From Mycobacterium sp. E1214 (GTDB taxonomy: Bacteria > Actinomycetota > Actinomycetes > Mycobacteriales > Mycobacteriaceae): a stretch of DNA of 64,000 nucleotides. How positions within the stretch are numbered: position 1 is the first letter of the stretch; each line of letters opens with the position of its first letter. This document shows positions 35,786 through 44,994 of the stretch, in pieces. The stretch covers positions 1 through 64,000 of the forward strand of contig NZ_LZJC01000088.1 in the NCBI RefSeq assembly GCF_001666755.1, in the 5' to 3' direction. A program made the translations under genes and the position numbers. The notes below the pieces were generated by a model that saw only the letters and a program-made list of their open reading frames with translations, did not search any database and was not told the origin of the DNA.

Positions 35786-36214
35786 ATGGCCCCGAAGAAG
35801 AAAGTCGTTGGGCTGATCAAGCTGCAGATCGTGGCGGGTCAGGCCAACCCCGCGCCGCCGGTGGGACCCGCGCTCGGTCAGCACGGCGTCAACATCATGG
35901 AGTTCTGCAAGGCGTACAACGCCGCGACCGAGGCGCAGCGCGGCCAGGTCATCCCGGTGGAGATCACGGTCTACGAGGACCGCAGCTTCACCTTCGCGCT
36001 GAAGACGCCGCCCGCCGCCAAGCTGCTGCTCAAGGCCGCCGGCGTGGGCAAGGGCTCGGCCGAGCCGCACAAGACCAAGGTCGCCAAGGTCACCTGGGAC
36101 CAGGTCCGCGAGATCGCCGAGACCAAGAAGACCGACCTCAACGCCAACGACGTCGAGGCGGCCGCCAAGATCATCGCCGGCACCGCCCGGTCGATGGGCA
36201 TCACCGTCGAATAG
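35786..36214 (+). CDS. rplK: 50S ribosomal protein L11
   Basis: A 142-residue L11. The N-terminal domain has [20 protein letters not shown] with the thiostrepton-linked prolines and [17 protein letters not shown]. The C-terminal rRNA-binding domain carries [14 protein letters not shown] and ends in [11 protein letters not shown]. It forms the GTPase-associated centre with 23S rRNA and is needed for RelA activation. A GGAAGGA ribosome binding site precedes the ATG. It forms an operon with rplA. Confidence 0.97.
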   Translation: MAPKKKVVGLIKLQIVAGQANPAPPVGPALGQHGVNIMEFCKAYNAATEAQRGQVIPVEITVYEDRSFTFALKTPPAAKLLLKAAGVGKGSAEPHKTKVAKVTWDQVREIAETKKTDLNANDVEAAAKIIAGTARSMGITVE

Positions 36215-36291
36215 CCGACGGCCCCCGAACGCGTGGGAGGGCCAGCTTCGGCCCGCCTCAACCACGACCCAACACCAGATTGGATGCACGA

Positions 36292-36999
36292 ATGAGCAAG
36301 AACAGCAAGGCCTACCGCGCCGCGGCCGAGAAGGTGGACCGCGACAGCCTGTACACCCCGCTCGAGGCGGCCAAGCTCGCCAAGGAGACGTCGTCGAGCA
36401 AGCAGGACGCGACCGTCGAGGTGGCGATCCGGCTCGGCGTCGACCCGCGCAAGGCCGACCAGATGGTCCGCGGCACCGTGAACCTTCCGCACGGCACCGG
36501 TAAGACCGCCCGCGTCGCGGTGTTCGCGGTCGGCGACAAGGCGGAGCAGGCGCAGGCCGCCGGCGCCGACATCGTCGGCAGCGACGACCTGATCGAGAAG
36601 ATCCAGGGCGGGTTCCTCGACTTCGACGCCGCCATCGCCACGCCGGACCAGATGGCCAAGGTCGGCCGCATCGCCCGCGTCCTCGGGCCGCGCGGCCTGA
36701 TGCCGAACCCCAAGACCGGCACCGTCACCCCCGACGTCGCGAAGGCCGTGGCCGACATCAAGGGCGGCAAGATCAACTTCCGGGTGGACAAGCAGGCCAA
36801 CCTGCACTTCGTCATCGGCAAGGCCTCGTTTGACGAGAAGGACCTGGCCGAGAACTACGGCGCCGCGCTCGACGAGGTGCTGCGGCTCAAGCCGTCGGCG
36901 TCCAAGGGCCGCTACCTGAAGAAGATCACCGTGTCGACGACCACGGGACCGGGCATCCCGGTGGACCCGGCCGTCACGCGTAACTTCGCGGAGGCCTAA
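36292..36999 (+). CDS. rplA: 50S ribosomal protein L1
   Basis: A 235-residue L1, equal in length to the M. tuberculosis protein. Domain I starts [20 protein letters not shown]; the conserved [22 protein letters not shown] loop and the rRNA-contact segment [19 protein letters not shown] are present. L1 forms the stalk at the E site and can repress its own operon by binding a 23S-like site on the mRNA. I chose the ATG at 36292; the in-frame TTG at 36280 would add four residues without support. A GC-rich hairpin (37005-37020) lies between its stop and the convergent sigma-factor gene. Confidence 0.97.
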   Translation: MSKNSKAYRAAAEKVDRDSLYTPLEAAKLAKETSSSKQDATVEVAIRLGVDPRKADQMVRGTVNLPHGTGKTARVAVFAVGDKAEQAQAAGADIVGSDDLIEKIQGGFLDFDAAIATPDQMAKVGRIARVLGPRGLMPNPKTGTVTPDVAKAVADIKGGKINFRVDKQANLHFVIGKASFDEKDLAENYGAALDEVLRLKPSASKGRYLKKITVSTTTGPGIPVDPAVTRNFAEA

Positions 37000-37023
37000 G
37001 CCGCGGGGCGGCGCCCTCGGGCG

Positions 37024-38250
37024 CTACCCGCCGCATTGCGCGATGCGCCGCCGCAGGAAGCGGTGACTCGCCTCAGAACCGTCGCACGCCAACGCGATCC
37101 GATACCACGGGAGCGCGTCGGCGGGTCGCCCCGCGCGTCGCAGCAGGTCGGCTCGTAGCGTCGCGACGAGACTCGAGCGGCTCAGCCGCGGATCGCCCGC
37201 CACCTCGTCGAGCGCGCGCAGGCCGGCGTCGGGTCCGTCGCGAAAGCCGATCGCCAGCGCGCGGTTGGCGCGCGCGACGGGCGACGCCGTCAGTTCCACC
37301 AGCCGGTCGTAGGCCGCGCAGATGGTGACCCAGTCGGTCCCTTCCCATGACGGCGCCGTCGCATGCAGCGCGGCGATCACCGCCTGCGGTAGATACGGGC
37401 CGGCGGAGCCCGCGGCCTGCCGCAGCCGCCGCAGGCCGCGGGCGATGCGGTCGCGGTCCCAACGCCGCCGGTCCTGGTCTTCGAGCGCAACGAGCATCCC
37501 ATCGACGTCCACCCGGGTGGCCCGTCGCGAATCATGCAGCAGCACAAGCGCGGCCAGCGCGTGCGCCTCTAACTCGTCCGGCATCAGGCCGCACAGTTCC
37601 CCGGCGAGTCGGACGCCTTCGTCGCAGAGTTCGTCGCGGATCGCCGCGGCGCCCGCGGTGGACCAGTACCCCTCGGTGAACACCGAGTAGATGCAGCCCA
37701 GCACGTGTGGCGTCCGCTCCGCCAGCAGCTCCGCCGGCGGCACCCGCAGCGGGATGTTGGCGTGGCGGATCTTGTTCTTGGCGCGCGTGATGCGCTGCCC
37801 GACGGCCGCCTCGGTCTGCAGCAGCGCCCGGGCGATCTCGGCGACCGTGAGTCCGGACACCAGGCGCAGTGTCAGCGCCAGCTGTGACTGGCGGTCCAGC
37901 GCCGGGTGCGCGCACGTGAACATCATCCGCAGCTCGTCGTCGCGGACCGGGTGCGGCTCGGTGCGGTCGGTGCGTTCCCTGATCTCGTCCACGGAGCTTC
38001 TCCAAGCCGCCAATTCCTTGGTGGGGCGCTGAGCTTCACGCCGCAGCCGATCCCGTGCCCGGTTGCGGGCCACCGTCAGCAACCAGCCGCCCGGATTGTC
38101 GGGCACGCCGGCCGACGCCCAGCTGCGCAGGGCCTCGGCGCAGGCCTCCTGGACGGCGTCTTCGGCGACGGCGAGGTCACCGGACCAGCGCGCCAGCGCG
38201 GCGACGACCGGACCCCATTCGCGGCGGAAGACGCCGTCCAGGTTGGCCAT
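37024..38250 (-). CDS. ECF42-type RNA polymerase sigma factor with C-terminal DUF6596/TPR-like extension
   Basis: A 408-residue sigma factor. Region 2 lies in about residues 5-75 (DLAVAEDAVQEACAEALRSW, then PGGWLLTVARNRARDRLRRE) and region 4 in about 110-165 (ALTLRLVSGLTVAEIARALL, VGQRITRAKNKIR). About 240 further residues (AERTPHVLGCIYSVFTEGYW, then ALVLLHDSRRATRVDVDG) form the DUF6596 and helical repeat extension that defines group ECF42. No anti-sigma gene is present; ECF42 factors are paired with DGPF/YCII-domain proteins, as here. The gene follows the DGPF gene after 9 bases. It has no counterpart at this site in the M. tuberculosis gene order as I remember it. Confidence 0.9.
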   Translation of the reverse strand: MANLDGVFRREWGPVVAALARWSGDLAVAEDAVQEACAEALRSWASAGVPDNPGGWLLTVARNRARDRLRREAQRPTKELAAWRSSVDEIRERTDRTEPHPVRDDELRMMFTCAHPALDRQSQLALTLRLVSGLTVAEIARALLQTEAAVGQRITRAKNKIRHANIPLRVPPAELLAERTPHVLGCIYSVFTEGYWSTAGAAAIRDELCDEGVRLAGELCGLMPDELEAHALAALVLLHDSRRATRVDVDGMLVALEDQDRRRWDRDRIARGLRRLRQAAGSAGPYLPQAVIAALHATAPSWEGTDWVTICAAYDRLVELTASPVARANRALAIGFRDGPDAGLRALDEVAGDPRLSRSSLVATLRADLLRRAGRPADALPWYRIALACDGSEASHRFLRRRIAQCGG

Positions 38251-38259
38251 TCGGGCGGG

Positions 38260-38958
38260 TCAGAGACCGGACACGCCGGCCAGTTGCCGCAGCTGCACCA
38301 CCGAGGCCGGGATCATCGAGGCGATCTTGACGGCCTCGTCGCGGTCCGCGGCGCCGATCAGGTAGATGCCGGTGGCGATCTCGGCCCCCTCCACGTAGGG
38401 CCCGTCGGTGATCAGCACCTCCCCGTCACGCACGCGCACGGTGGTCGCCGTCGACCGGTCGTGCAACGCGGCGCCGCCGATCACGTGGTCACCGGCGGCC
38501 GCGTGCAGATCCGCGTGCTTGGCCGCGACGGCCTCCCACTCCGGGGTGCCGGGCGTGTGTGCGGTTTCGGGCGGCTCGAGCAGCAGGGCGAGCCAATCGT
38601 CGCCGGTGACCGCGCGGGACGGCTCGATTGAGTGCACCTCCGGCCACAGTTCGACGGCCCCGAACGCGGCGAGCGGAATGTCGCGGGCGAGGGCGAGCGC
38701 CTCGTCGAGGTTTTCCGCGTCGAACACGTAGTAGCCGCAGGCGACCTCGGCCGATTCGGGGAAGGGGCCGTCGGTGATCACGGGTGCGTCGGGGCCGCCG
38801 GTGATCACCACCGCGGCGGCAGCCGGCGTCAGCGCGTCACCGGCTTTGATGGCCGGTCCGGCCTTGGCGTGGAAACGCTGCCAGGCCGCCATCGCCTCGG
38901 CGGCGTCCTCAGGCGTGCGGTCCTGCTCCTTGCCGATCAATAGGGCGAAGTACTGCAT
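38260..38958 (-). CDS. Tandem DGPF (YCII-related) protein, partner of the ECF42 sigma factor
   Basis: A 232-residue protein made of two copies of the YCII-related DGPF domain. Copy 1 (about residues 1-110) has MQYFALLIGKEQ and PVITDGPFPESAEVACGYYV; copy 2 (about 115-232) has DWLALLLEPPE and VLITDGPYVEGAEIATGIYLI. Most ECF42 partners are single-domain proteins of about 120 residues or separate genes, so this looks like a fusion. The role is unknown; a regulatory or sensing link to the sigma factor is inferred from recurring pairing. ATG 38958 is preferred to GTG 38967 because the GGAGG ribosome binding site lies 8 bases before the ATG and overlaps the GTG region. Confidence 0.87.
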   Translation of the reverse strand: MQYFALLIGKEQDRTPEDAAEAMAAWQRFHAKAGPAIKAGDALTPAAAAVVITGGPDAPVITDGPFPESAEVACGYYVFDAENLDEALALARDIPLAAFGAVELWPEVHSIEPSRAVTGDDWLALLLEPPETAHTPGTPEWEAVAAKHADLHAAAGDHVIGGAALHDRSTATTVRVRDGEVLITDGPYVEGAEIATGIYLIGAADRDEAVKIASMIPASVVQLRQLAGVSGL

Positions 38959-39040
38959 GCTCGTCACCTCCGGTAGTGAGCAAAGCCTTGTGCTTCACTC
39001 TCTACCTACTCGACGAACGGCGCAGGGCCAATCCGACAAC

Positions 39041-39937
39041 TCAGGCGGCGGCGCCGGGCTTGAGGTAGGTGACCAGGCTGACGTCGAGCATCTCCTCGGT
39101 GAAGTAGTGCTCGCAGCCGCGCAGGTACTTCATGTAGCGCTCGTAGACCTCTTCGGAGGTGACCTCGATGGCCTTGTCCTTGTTGGACTCCAGCGTGTCA
39201 CCCCAGATGCGCAGCGTCTTGATGTAGTGGGGTCGCAGCGAAAGGGGTTCGGGCACAACGAAACCCGCCTTCTCCCCGTGGTCCACCATCATCTGGGTGG
39301 ACGGCAGCCGGCCACCCGGGAAGATCTCGGTGACGATGAACTTGATGAAGCGCGCCGTCTCGAAGGTCAGCTTCTTGCCGCGGGCGGCCAGGTCGAACGG
39401 GTGGTAGCTGACGCTGCTCTGCACCGTCATGCGGCCGTCGTCGGGCATGATGTCGAAGCACCGCTTGAAGAAGTCGTCGTAGTTCTCGTGGCCGAAGTGC
39501 TCGAAGGCCTCGATCGACACGATGCGGTCGACGGGCTCGTTGAAGTCCTCCCAGCCGTGCAGCCGCACCTGGCGCGACCGGGTGGTGTCGACCTTGGAGA
39601 GCACCTGCTCGCAGCGGGCGTGCTGGTTGTTCGACAGCGTCAGGCCGATGACGTTGACGTCGAACCGCTCGACGGCGCGTTTCATGGTGCTGCCCCAGCC
39701 GCAGCCGATGTCCAGCAGCGTCATCCCGGGCTTGAGGTCGAGCTGGTCGAGGTTGAGATCAATCTTGGCGTACTGCGCCTGCTCGAGCGTCAGGTCGTCG
39801 GGCTCGAAGTACGCGCAGCTGTACATCCGGGTGGCGTCCTGAAAGAGGCCGAAGAATTCGTCGGAGACGTCGTAGTGCGCCTGGATGTCTTCGAACCGCG
39901 TGCGTGTCTTCGTGGGCTCAGTCGATTGCTCAGCCAT
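39041..39937 (-). CDS. mmaA4: Hydroxymycolate synthase MmaA4 (SAM-dependent mycolic acid methyltransferase)
   Basis: A 298-residue member of the cyclopropane-fatty-acid-synthase-like mycolate methyltransferases. [18 protein letters not shown], the SAM motif [35 protein letters not shown], the active-site segment [21 protein letters not shown] and the C-terminal [22 protein letters not shown] follow MmaA4 closely, including the characteristic LKPGAAA tail. MmaA4 adds a methyl and a hydroxyl at the distal meromycolate position and is the gateway to oxygenated mycolates. A GGAGAAC ribosome binding site precedes the ATG. It is followed by mmaA2 and mmaA1 in the same orientation. Confidence 0.93.
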   Translation of the reverse strand: MAEQSTEPTKTRTRFEDIQAHYDVSDEFFGLFQDATRMYSCAYFEPDDLTLEQAQYAKIDLNLDQLDLKPGMTLLDIGCGWGSTMKRAVERFDVNVIGLTLSNNQHARCEQVLSKVDTTRSRQVRLHGWEDFNEPVDRIVSIEAFEHFGHENYDDFFKRCFDIMPDDGRMTVQSSVSYHPFDLAARGKKLTFETARFIKFIVTEIFPGGRLPSTQMMVDHGEKAGFVVPEPLSLRPHYIKTLRIWGDTLESNKDKAIEVTSEEVYERYMKYLRGCEHYFTEEMLDVSLVTYLKPGAAA

Positions 39938-40083
39938 GTTCGTCCTGTTCTCCTCGAAGAGGTCACTGCCACCAACGTCCGCGCTGGCCCGAATGGCGCG
40001 GCGCGACCTGCAACGATACCCAATGTAGAGGTGTAGTTAACTCCGGTGGGGCGCGCGTCGCGCCCGACCGCCGGTGCATCAGT

Positions 40084-40947
40084 CTACTTTTCCAGCGTGA
40101 ACTGGTTGACGTCGACCCAGCCCGACCGGAACGCCTTCGCGCAGCCGGTCAGGTACTTCTCGTAGCGCTCGTAGACCTCGGGGGACTGCAACTCGATCGC
40201 CTGATCCTTATGCGCTTGCAGCGCGTTGGCCCACAGCGTCAGGGTCCGGGCGTAGTGCGGCTGCAACGACTGGCGCCGGGTCAGGGTGAATCCCGCCTTG
40301 GCGGAGTGTTCTTCGACCATCGGTATGGTCGGGGCGCCGCCGCCCGGGAAGATCTCGGTGAGGATAAACTTGAGGAAGCGGATCATCTCCAGCGACGTGC
40401 GCAGGCCCTGCTCGCTGAGCTGGTCGCGGGTCAGGGCGGTGATCGTGTGCAGCATCATGACGCCGTCGTTGGGCAGCACCCGGTGGGCCATGGCAAAGAA
40501 GTCGTCGTAGCGGTCGCGGCCGAAGTGCTCGAACGCCCCGATCGACACGATGCGGTCGACGGGTTCGTCGAATTCCTCCCAGCCGCACAGCAGCACCCGC
40601 TTGCTGCGCGAGCCGCCCATCTCCTCGAACGACTGCTGCACGTGGGCGGCCTGGTTTTTCGACAGGGTTAGTCCGACGACGTTGACGTCGTAGCGTTCGA
40701 TCGCCCGGCGCAGGGTCGCCCCCCACCCGCAGCCGACGTCGAGCAGCGTCATGCCCGGCCGCAGCCCCAGCTTGCCCAGCGACAAATCGATCTTGGCGAG
40801 CTGCGCCTCTTCGAGCGTCATGTCGTCGCGCTCGAAGTATGCGCAACTGTAGGTCTGCGACGGATCGAGGAACAGGCGGAAGAAGTCGTCGGAGAGGTCG
40901 TAGTGCGCTTGCACGTCCTCGAAATGGGGCGTCAGATTTGTTGCCAT
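40084..40947 (-). CDS. mmaA2: Mycolic acid cyclopropane synthase, MmaA2-like
   Basis: A 287-residue mycolate methyltransferase. It begins MATNLTPHFEDVQAHYDLSDD, has [21 protein letters not shown] and SIGAFEHFGRDRYDDFF, and ends VDVNQFTLEK. These features and the exact length fit MmaA2/CmaA-type distal cyclopropane synthases better than the methoxy-forming MmaA3 (which is longer and lacks the TPHFEDVQAHYDL start). It would place cis-cyclopropane rings on alpha- or oxygenated mycolates. It takes the place after mmaA4 where M. tuberculosis has mmaA3 then mmaA2. Distinguishing it from CmaA1 needs a tree. Confidence 0.82.
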   Translation of the reverse strand: MATNLTPHFEDVQAHYDLSDDFFRLFLDPSQTYSCAYFERDDMTLEEAQLAKIDLSLGKLGLRPGMTLLDVGCGWGATLRRAIERYDVNVVGLTLSKNQAAHVQQSFEEMGGSRSKRVLLCGWEEFDEPVDRIVSIGAFEHFGRDRYDDFFAMAHRVLPNDGVMMLHTITALTRDQLSEQGLRTSLEMIRFLKFILTEIFPGGGAPTIPMVEEHSAKAGFTLTRRQSLQPHYARTLTLWANALQAHKDQAIELQSPEVYERYEKYLTGCAKAFRSGWVDVNQFTLEK

Positions 40948-41082
40948 GCCGTGTCTGCCTTTCCGGGCTCGAGCTGCACTCGAGGCTCGGAAGAACGCCC
41001 CCGAAAGAATTCCCCGCGCCTGTGCTCGGCAAATATCCGGTTCGGCGGCGCGTCAAACCAAGCGGCGTTACGGCTAAAGCGC

Positions 41083-42030
<948 letters not shown>

Positions 42031-42948
42031 TCAGCTCTCCTTGGCGAAGTTGCTCGTCAGCACGCCGATGACCTGATCCCACAACTGCTGTGGCAGATCA
42101 TGGCCCATTCCGTCGAATAACACCAATCGGGCGCCGGGTATTGCGCGGGCAATTGACCGGCCGCCGGAGGGCCTCATCAGCTTGTCCGCCTTGCCGTGGA
42201 TCACCACGGTCGGCGCGGTCGTTCGGCGGTTGTAGCGAAGCAGGCTGCCGCTGCCCAGGACGGCGCTGAAATGCCGCGCGACGCCCTGCGGGTAGTAGGC
42301 GCGGTCGTATCCCTCCGCCGCCTCGGCACGGGCCTGCTCGTCGGGCACCCGGTAGCGCGGGCTACCGATGATGGTGCCAACGCGCACGGTGTTGTCGATG
42401 ATCACCTCACGCGGCGAATCGGGGGACGGACCCCGCAGCAGCGCCAGCAACTGACGAGGGCCGGGCGGCGGCAGGAACGGCGCGTTGTTGCTGGAGAAGA
42501 TGATGCCCAGGCTCCTGGTGCGCTCCGGGAACCGTCCCGCGACGATCTGGGCGATCATGCCGCCCATCGAGGCACCCACGATGTGCGCGCGCTCTATGCC
42601 CAGATGATCCAGCACGGCCACCGCGTCGTCGGCCATGTCCTCCAGCTTGTAGGCGGACTTGCTCGGCAAACCGACATAGGAGCGGGCCAGCCGCTCCACC
42701 AAGGGCTGCCCCGAGCTGCGGTGCTGCGTCCGGCCGGACAGGCCGACGTCGCGGTTGTCGTAGCGGATGACGCGCAGACCGTGGTTGACCAGCTTCTCGC
42801 AGAACCCGGTTCGCCACAGCAGCAGCTGGGCGCCGAGCCCCATGATCAGCAGGACGGGCGGATCGTCGACGTCGCCCATGTCCTCGTAGTACAGCTTCAC
42901 CTCGCCCTGCGGGTCCGAGGCGATGGCGGTTCCGGTGCGGACCTGCAC
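42031..42948 (-). CDS. lipG: LipG-like alpha/beta hydrolase
   Basis: A 305-residue alpha/beta hydrolase in the place of M. tuberculosis lipG (Rv0646c), directly downstream of the ABC1-kinase gene as in that genome. VLLIMGLGAQLLLWR, VIRYDNRDVGLS, the nucleophile elbow GASMGGM and the C-terminal GMGHDLPQQLW (His) are in place; the acid is likely in VVIHGKADKLM. LipG is reported as a phospholipase/thioesterase. GTG 42948, 4 bases after the upstream stop, is preferred by similarity to the known N-terminus; GTG 42981 is an alternative that would add 11 residues and overlap the kinase gene. Confidence 0.87.
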   Translation of the reverse strand: MQVRTGTAIASDPQGEVKLYYEDMGDVDDPPVLLIMGLGAQLLLWRTGFCEKLVNHGLRVIRYDNRDVGLSGRTQHRSSGQPLVERLARSYVGLPSKSAYKLEDMADDAVAVLDHLGIERAHIVGASMGGMIAQIVAGRFPERTRSLGIIFSSNNAPFLPPPGPRQLLALLRGPSPDSPREVIIDNTVRVGTIIGSPRYRVPDEQARAEAAEGYDRAYYPQGVARHFSAVLGSGSLLRYNRRTTAPTVVIHGKADKLMRPSGGRSIARAIPGARLVLFDGMGHDLPQQLWDQVIGVLTSNFAKES

Positions 42949-42952
42949 GCCC

Positions 42953-44299
42953 TCAGACCTCGACGTCGGAGGAGTGCTCACGGCTGACCTCGACCATGAA
43001 GTTGGCGAAGTACCCGGTGAGCTGCGGATCGGACATCATCTGCCAGCGCGGGGCGAGCAGCTTCATGTAGCGCTCGACGTAGAGGAACTGCTTGCCGATG
43101 AGCACCAGCTCGCGGGGCAGCTTGACGTCGTAGGCGTCGGCCAGCGCCGAGAGCTGGCGCCCGATGTCGGCGTAGGACATGTCGCCCAGCGTCTGCATGG
43201 TCAGCGGGGTGGCGAATTTCTCGAGGTCCTTGGCGGCCTGGGCCTCGGGCTTGACGGTGCCCACGGCGCCCATCAGCACCACGATCTTGCCGGCCGCGGC
43301 GTGGTCCTTCTTGACCAGTAGCGCGTAGACCAGTTCGCGCAGCAGCCAGCGGGTCCGCGGGTCGATGCGCCCCATGATTCCGAAGTCGAAGAACACGATG
43401 CGGCCCTGGTCGTCGACCGACAGGTTGCCGGCGTGCAGGTCGCCGTGGAACAGGCCGTGTCGCAACCCGCCCTCGAACAGGCTGAACAGCAGCGCCTTGA
43501 CCAGCTCGACCCCGTCGAAGCCGGCCTTGCGGATGGCGGCGACGTCGTCGATGCGGATGCCGTGCACCCGCTCCATCGTCAGGACCCGCTCGGTGGTGAA
43601 GTTCCAGTGCACCTGCGGTACCCGGATGTTCTTCCCGAGCGGCGACGCGTGCAGGTGCGAGATCCACGCGTCCATGGATTGCGCCTCGAGGCGAAAGTCC
43701 AGCTCTTCGGCGAGGTTGTCGGAGAAGTCCGCGACCACGTCCTGCGCGGACAGCCGGCGGCCCAGCTTGGCCAGTTCGACCGCCTGCGCGAAGCGCTTCA
43801 GGATCTGCAGGTCGGCCGCGACGCGGCGCCGGATGCCCGGGCGCTGGATCTTGACGACGACGTCCTCGCCGGTGTGCAGGGTCGCGTAGTGCACCTGCGC
43901 GATGGACGCCGACGCGAACGGCGTCTCCTCCCAGGTGGCGAACAGCTCCGACGGGTCGCCGCCGAGCTCCTCGACGAACAGCTTGTGCACCTCGTCGGCG
44001 TCGGCGGGCGGCACCCGGTCGAGCAGGCCGCGGAATTCGCGGGACAGCGATTCGCCGAACGCGCCGGGGCTGGAGGCGATGATCTGCCCGAACTTGACGT
44101 ACGTGGGACCCAGGTCGGCGAAGGTCTGCGGAAGCTGCTTGATCACCTTCTGCTGCCACGGGCCCTTGCCGGGCAGCTTGGTGACGACGCGGGCCGCGGT
44201 GCGGGTGACCTGCCAACCGGTGACCGCCACCCGAGCCGCCTCGACCGGAAGCGGCACGCGATCGAGCTTGGCCCCCTCGCGATGCTTGGTAGAGCTCAT
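42953..44299 (-). CDS. ABC1/UbiB/COQ8-family atypical kinase (Rv0647c-like)
   Basis: A 448-residue ABC1 (UbiB/COQ8-like) kinase. The signature elements are present: LGPTYVKFGQIIASSPGAF (the KxGQ motif), ETPFASASIAQVHYAT (the Ala-rich loop replacing a Gly-rich one), VVVKIQRPGI (invariant Lys), LAEELDFRLEA, HGLFHGDLHAGN (catalytic loop) and IVFFDFGIMGRID (DFG). Such kinases have ATPase activity linked to prenyl-lipid metabolism; whether that is menaquinone or mycolates here is not known. The ATG at 44299 is chosen (MSSTKHREGAKLDRV). The lipG start follows 4 bases after its stop. Confidence 0.88.
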   Translation of the reverse strand: MSSTKHREGAKLDRVPLPVEAARVAVTGWQVTRTAARVVTKLPGKGPWQQKVIKQLPQTFADLGPTYVKFGQIIASSPGAFGESLSREFRGLLDRVPPADADEVHKLFVEELGGDPSELFATWEETPFASASIAQVHYATLHTGEDVVVKIQRPGIRRRVAADLQILKRFAQAVELAKLGRRLSAQDVVADFSDNLAEELDFRLEAQSMDAWISHLHASPLGKNIRVPQVHWNFTTERVLTMERVHGIRIDDVAAIRKAGFDGVELVKALLFSLFEGGLRHGLFHGDLHAGNLSVDDQGRIVFFDFGIMGRIDPRTRWLLRELVYALLVKKDHAAAGKIVVLMGAVGTVKPEAQAAKDLEKFATPLTMQTLGDMSYADIGRQLSALADAYDVKLPRELVLIGKQFLYVERYMKLLAPRWQMMSDPQLTGYFANFMVEVSREHSSDVEV

Positions 44300-44351
44300 C
44301 AATGCAGTGTGCCAAATCGGCGGGAGCAAATCCCAATTCGCCGGCCGGCCG

Positions 44352-44945
44352 TCAGCCTTTCTGCCAGGGCTGCACCCAGCCCCGGACCGACCAGCCCTCC
44401 AGCCCGGCGATCAGCTCGTACATGGTGGCGCCGTCGATGGTCTCCCGGATGATGTCGGCGTGCCCCGCGTGACGGGCGAGCTCGTTGATCACGTGCAGGA
44501 TCACCCAGCGCACCGACCACGCCTGCTGGTTCTTGGGGAACCAGGGGATGTCCTGCGGCACCGGGACGGGGGTGTCCAGGTCGGCCGTCTCCACCAGCCG
44601 CAGCGACTCGGCGTTGCGCGCCGCGAAGGCTTCCAGGAGGCCGGCCAGGGTCTCGTCGGGCCCCATCACGTGCTGGTCGGCGAACTCGCGGGCGATCTCG
44701 TCGAACGGGCGCGGATCGTGCGGCGGCAGGTCGGGCGCGGCGGCCACCCGCGCCATCCAGCTGCGCTGCATGGCGGTGACGTGCTTGACCAGCCCGCCGA
44801 TCGACAGCGGGCTGACCGACGGCGTGGACCGGGCCTGTTCGTCGGTGAGGCCGTAGCTGACCGCGAAGTACGCGCTTTGGTGGAAAGCCAGGTAGTCACG
44901 CAGGGCGCTGCGTTCGTCGGCGACGGGCGGGGCCAGGGCGGGCAT
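44352..44945 (-). CDS. DinB/DUF664-type four-helix protein
   Basis: A 197-residue DinB-superfamily protein. The metal-binding histidines are in GLVKHVTAMQRSWM and in ILHVINELARHAGHADIIRE, the usual three-His arrangement of DUF664/YfiT-like bundles. In actinobacteria such proteins often use mycothiol (thiol-S-transferases). Its own substrate is unknown. The ATG at 44945 follows a TACGAT -10-like box by exactly six bases (44952-44957 on the complementary strand), so the message is probably leaderless. It is divergent from the mannosidase gene, which also appears leaderless; 49 bp separate the two starts. Confidence 0.8.
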   Translation of the reverse strand: MPALAPPVADERSALRDYLAFHQSAYFAVSYGLTDEQARSTPSVSPLSIGGLVKHVTAMQRSWMARVAAAPDLPPHDPRPFDEIAREFADQHVMGPDETLAGLLEAFAARNAESLRLVETADLDTPVPVPQDIPWFPKNQQAWSVRWVILHVINELARHAGHADIIRETIDGATMYELIAGLEGWSVRGWVQPWQKG

Positions 44946-44951
44946 CGCTCG

Positions 44952-44988
44952 ATCGTAGGTCGATCTTCGGTCGCCCGCGCCGTAAAGT
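44952..44988. promoter_or_regulatory. Divergent pair of -10 elements for two leaderless genes
   Basis: TACGAT on the minus strand (44952-44957) is six bases before the DinB-like ATG, and TAAAGT on the plus strand (44983-44988) is six bases before the mannosidase ATG at 44995. Both promoters must share the 25-30 bases between them for -35 contacts, so they may compete. Confidence 0.5.
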
Positions 44989-44994
44989 GCGGGG

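Noticed and set aside
36280-36291. TTG start four codons upstream of the rplA ATG
   Set aside because: The ATG at 36292 gives the exact length of known L1 proteins.
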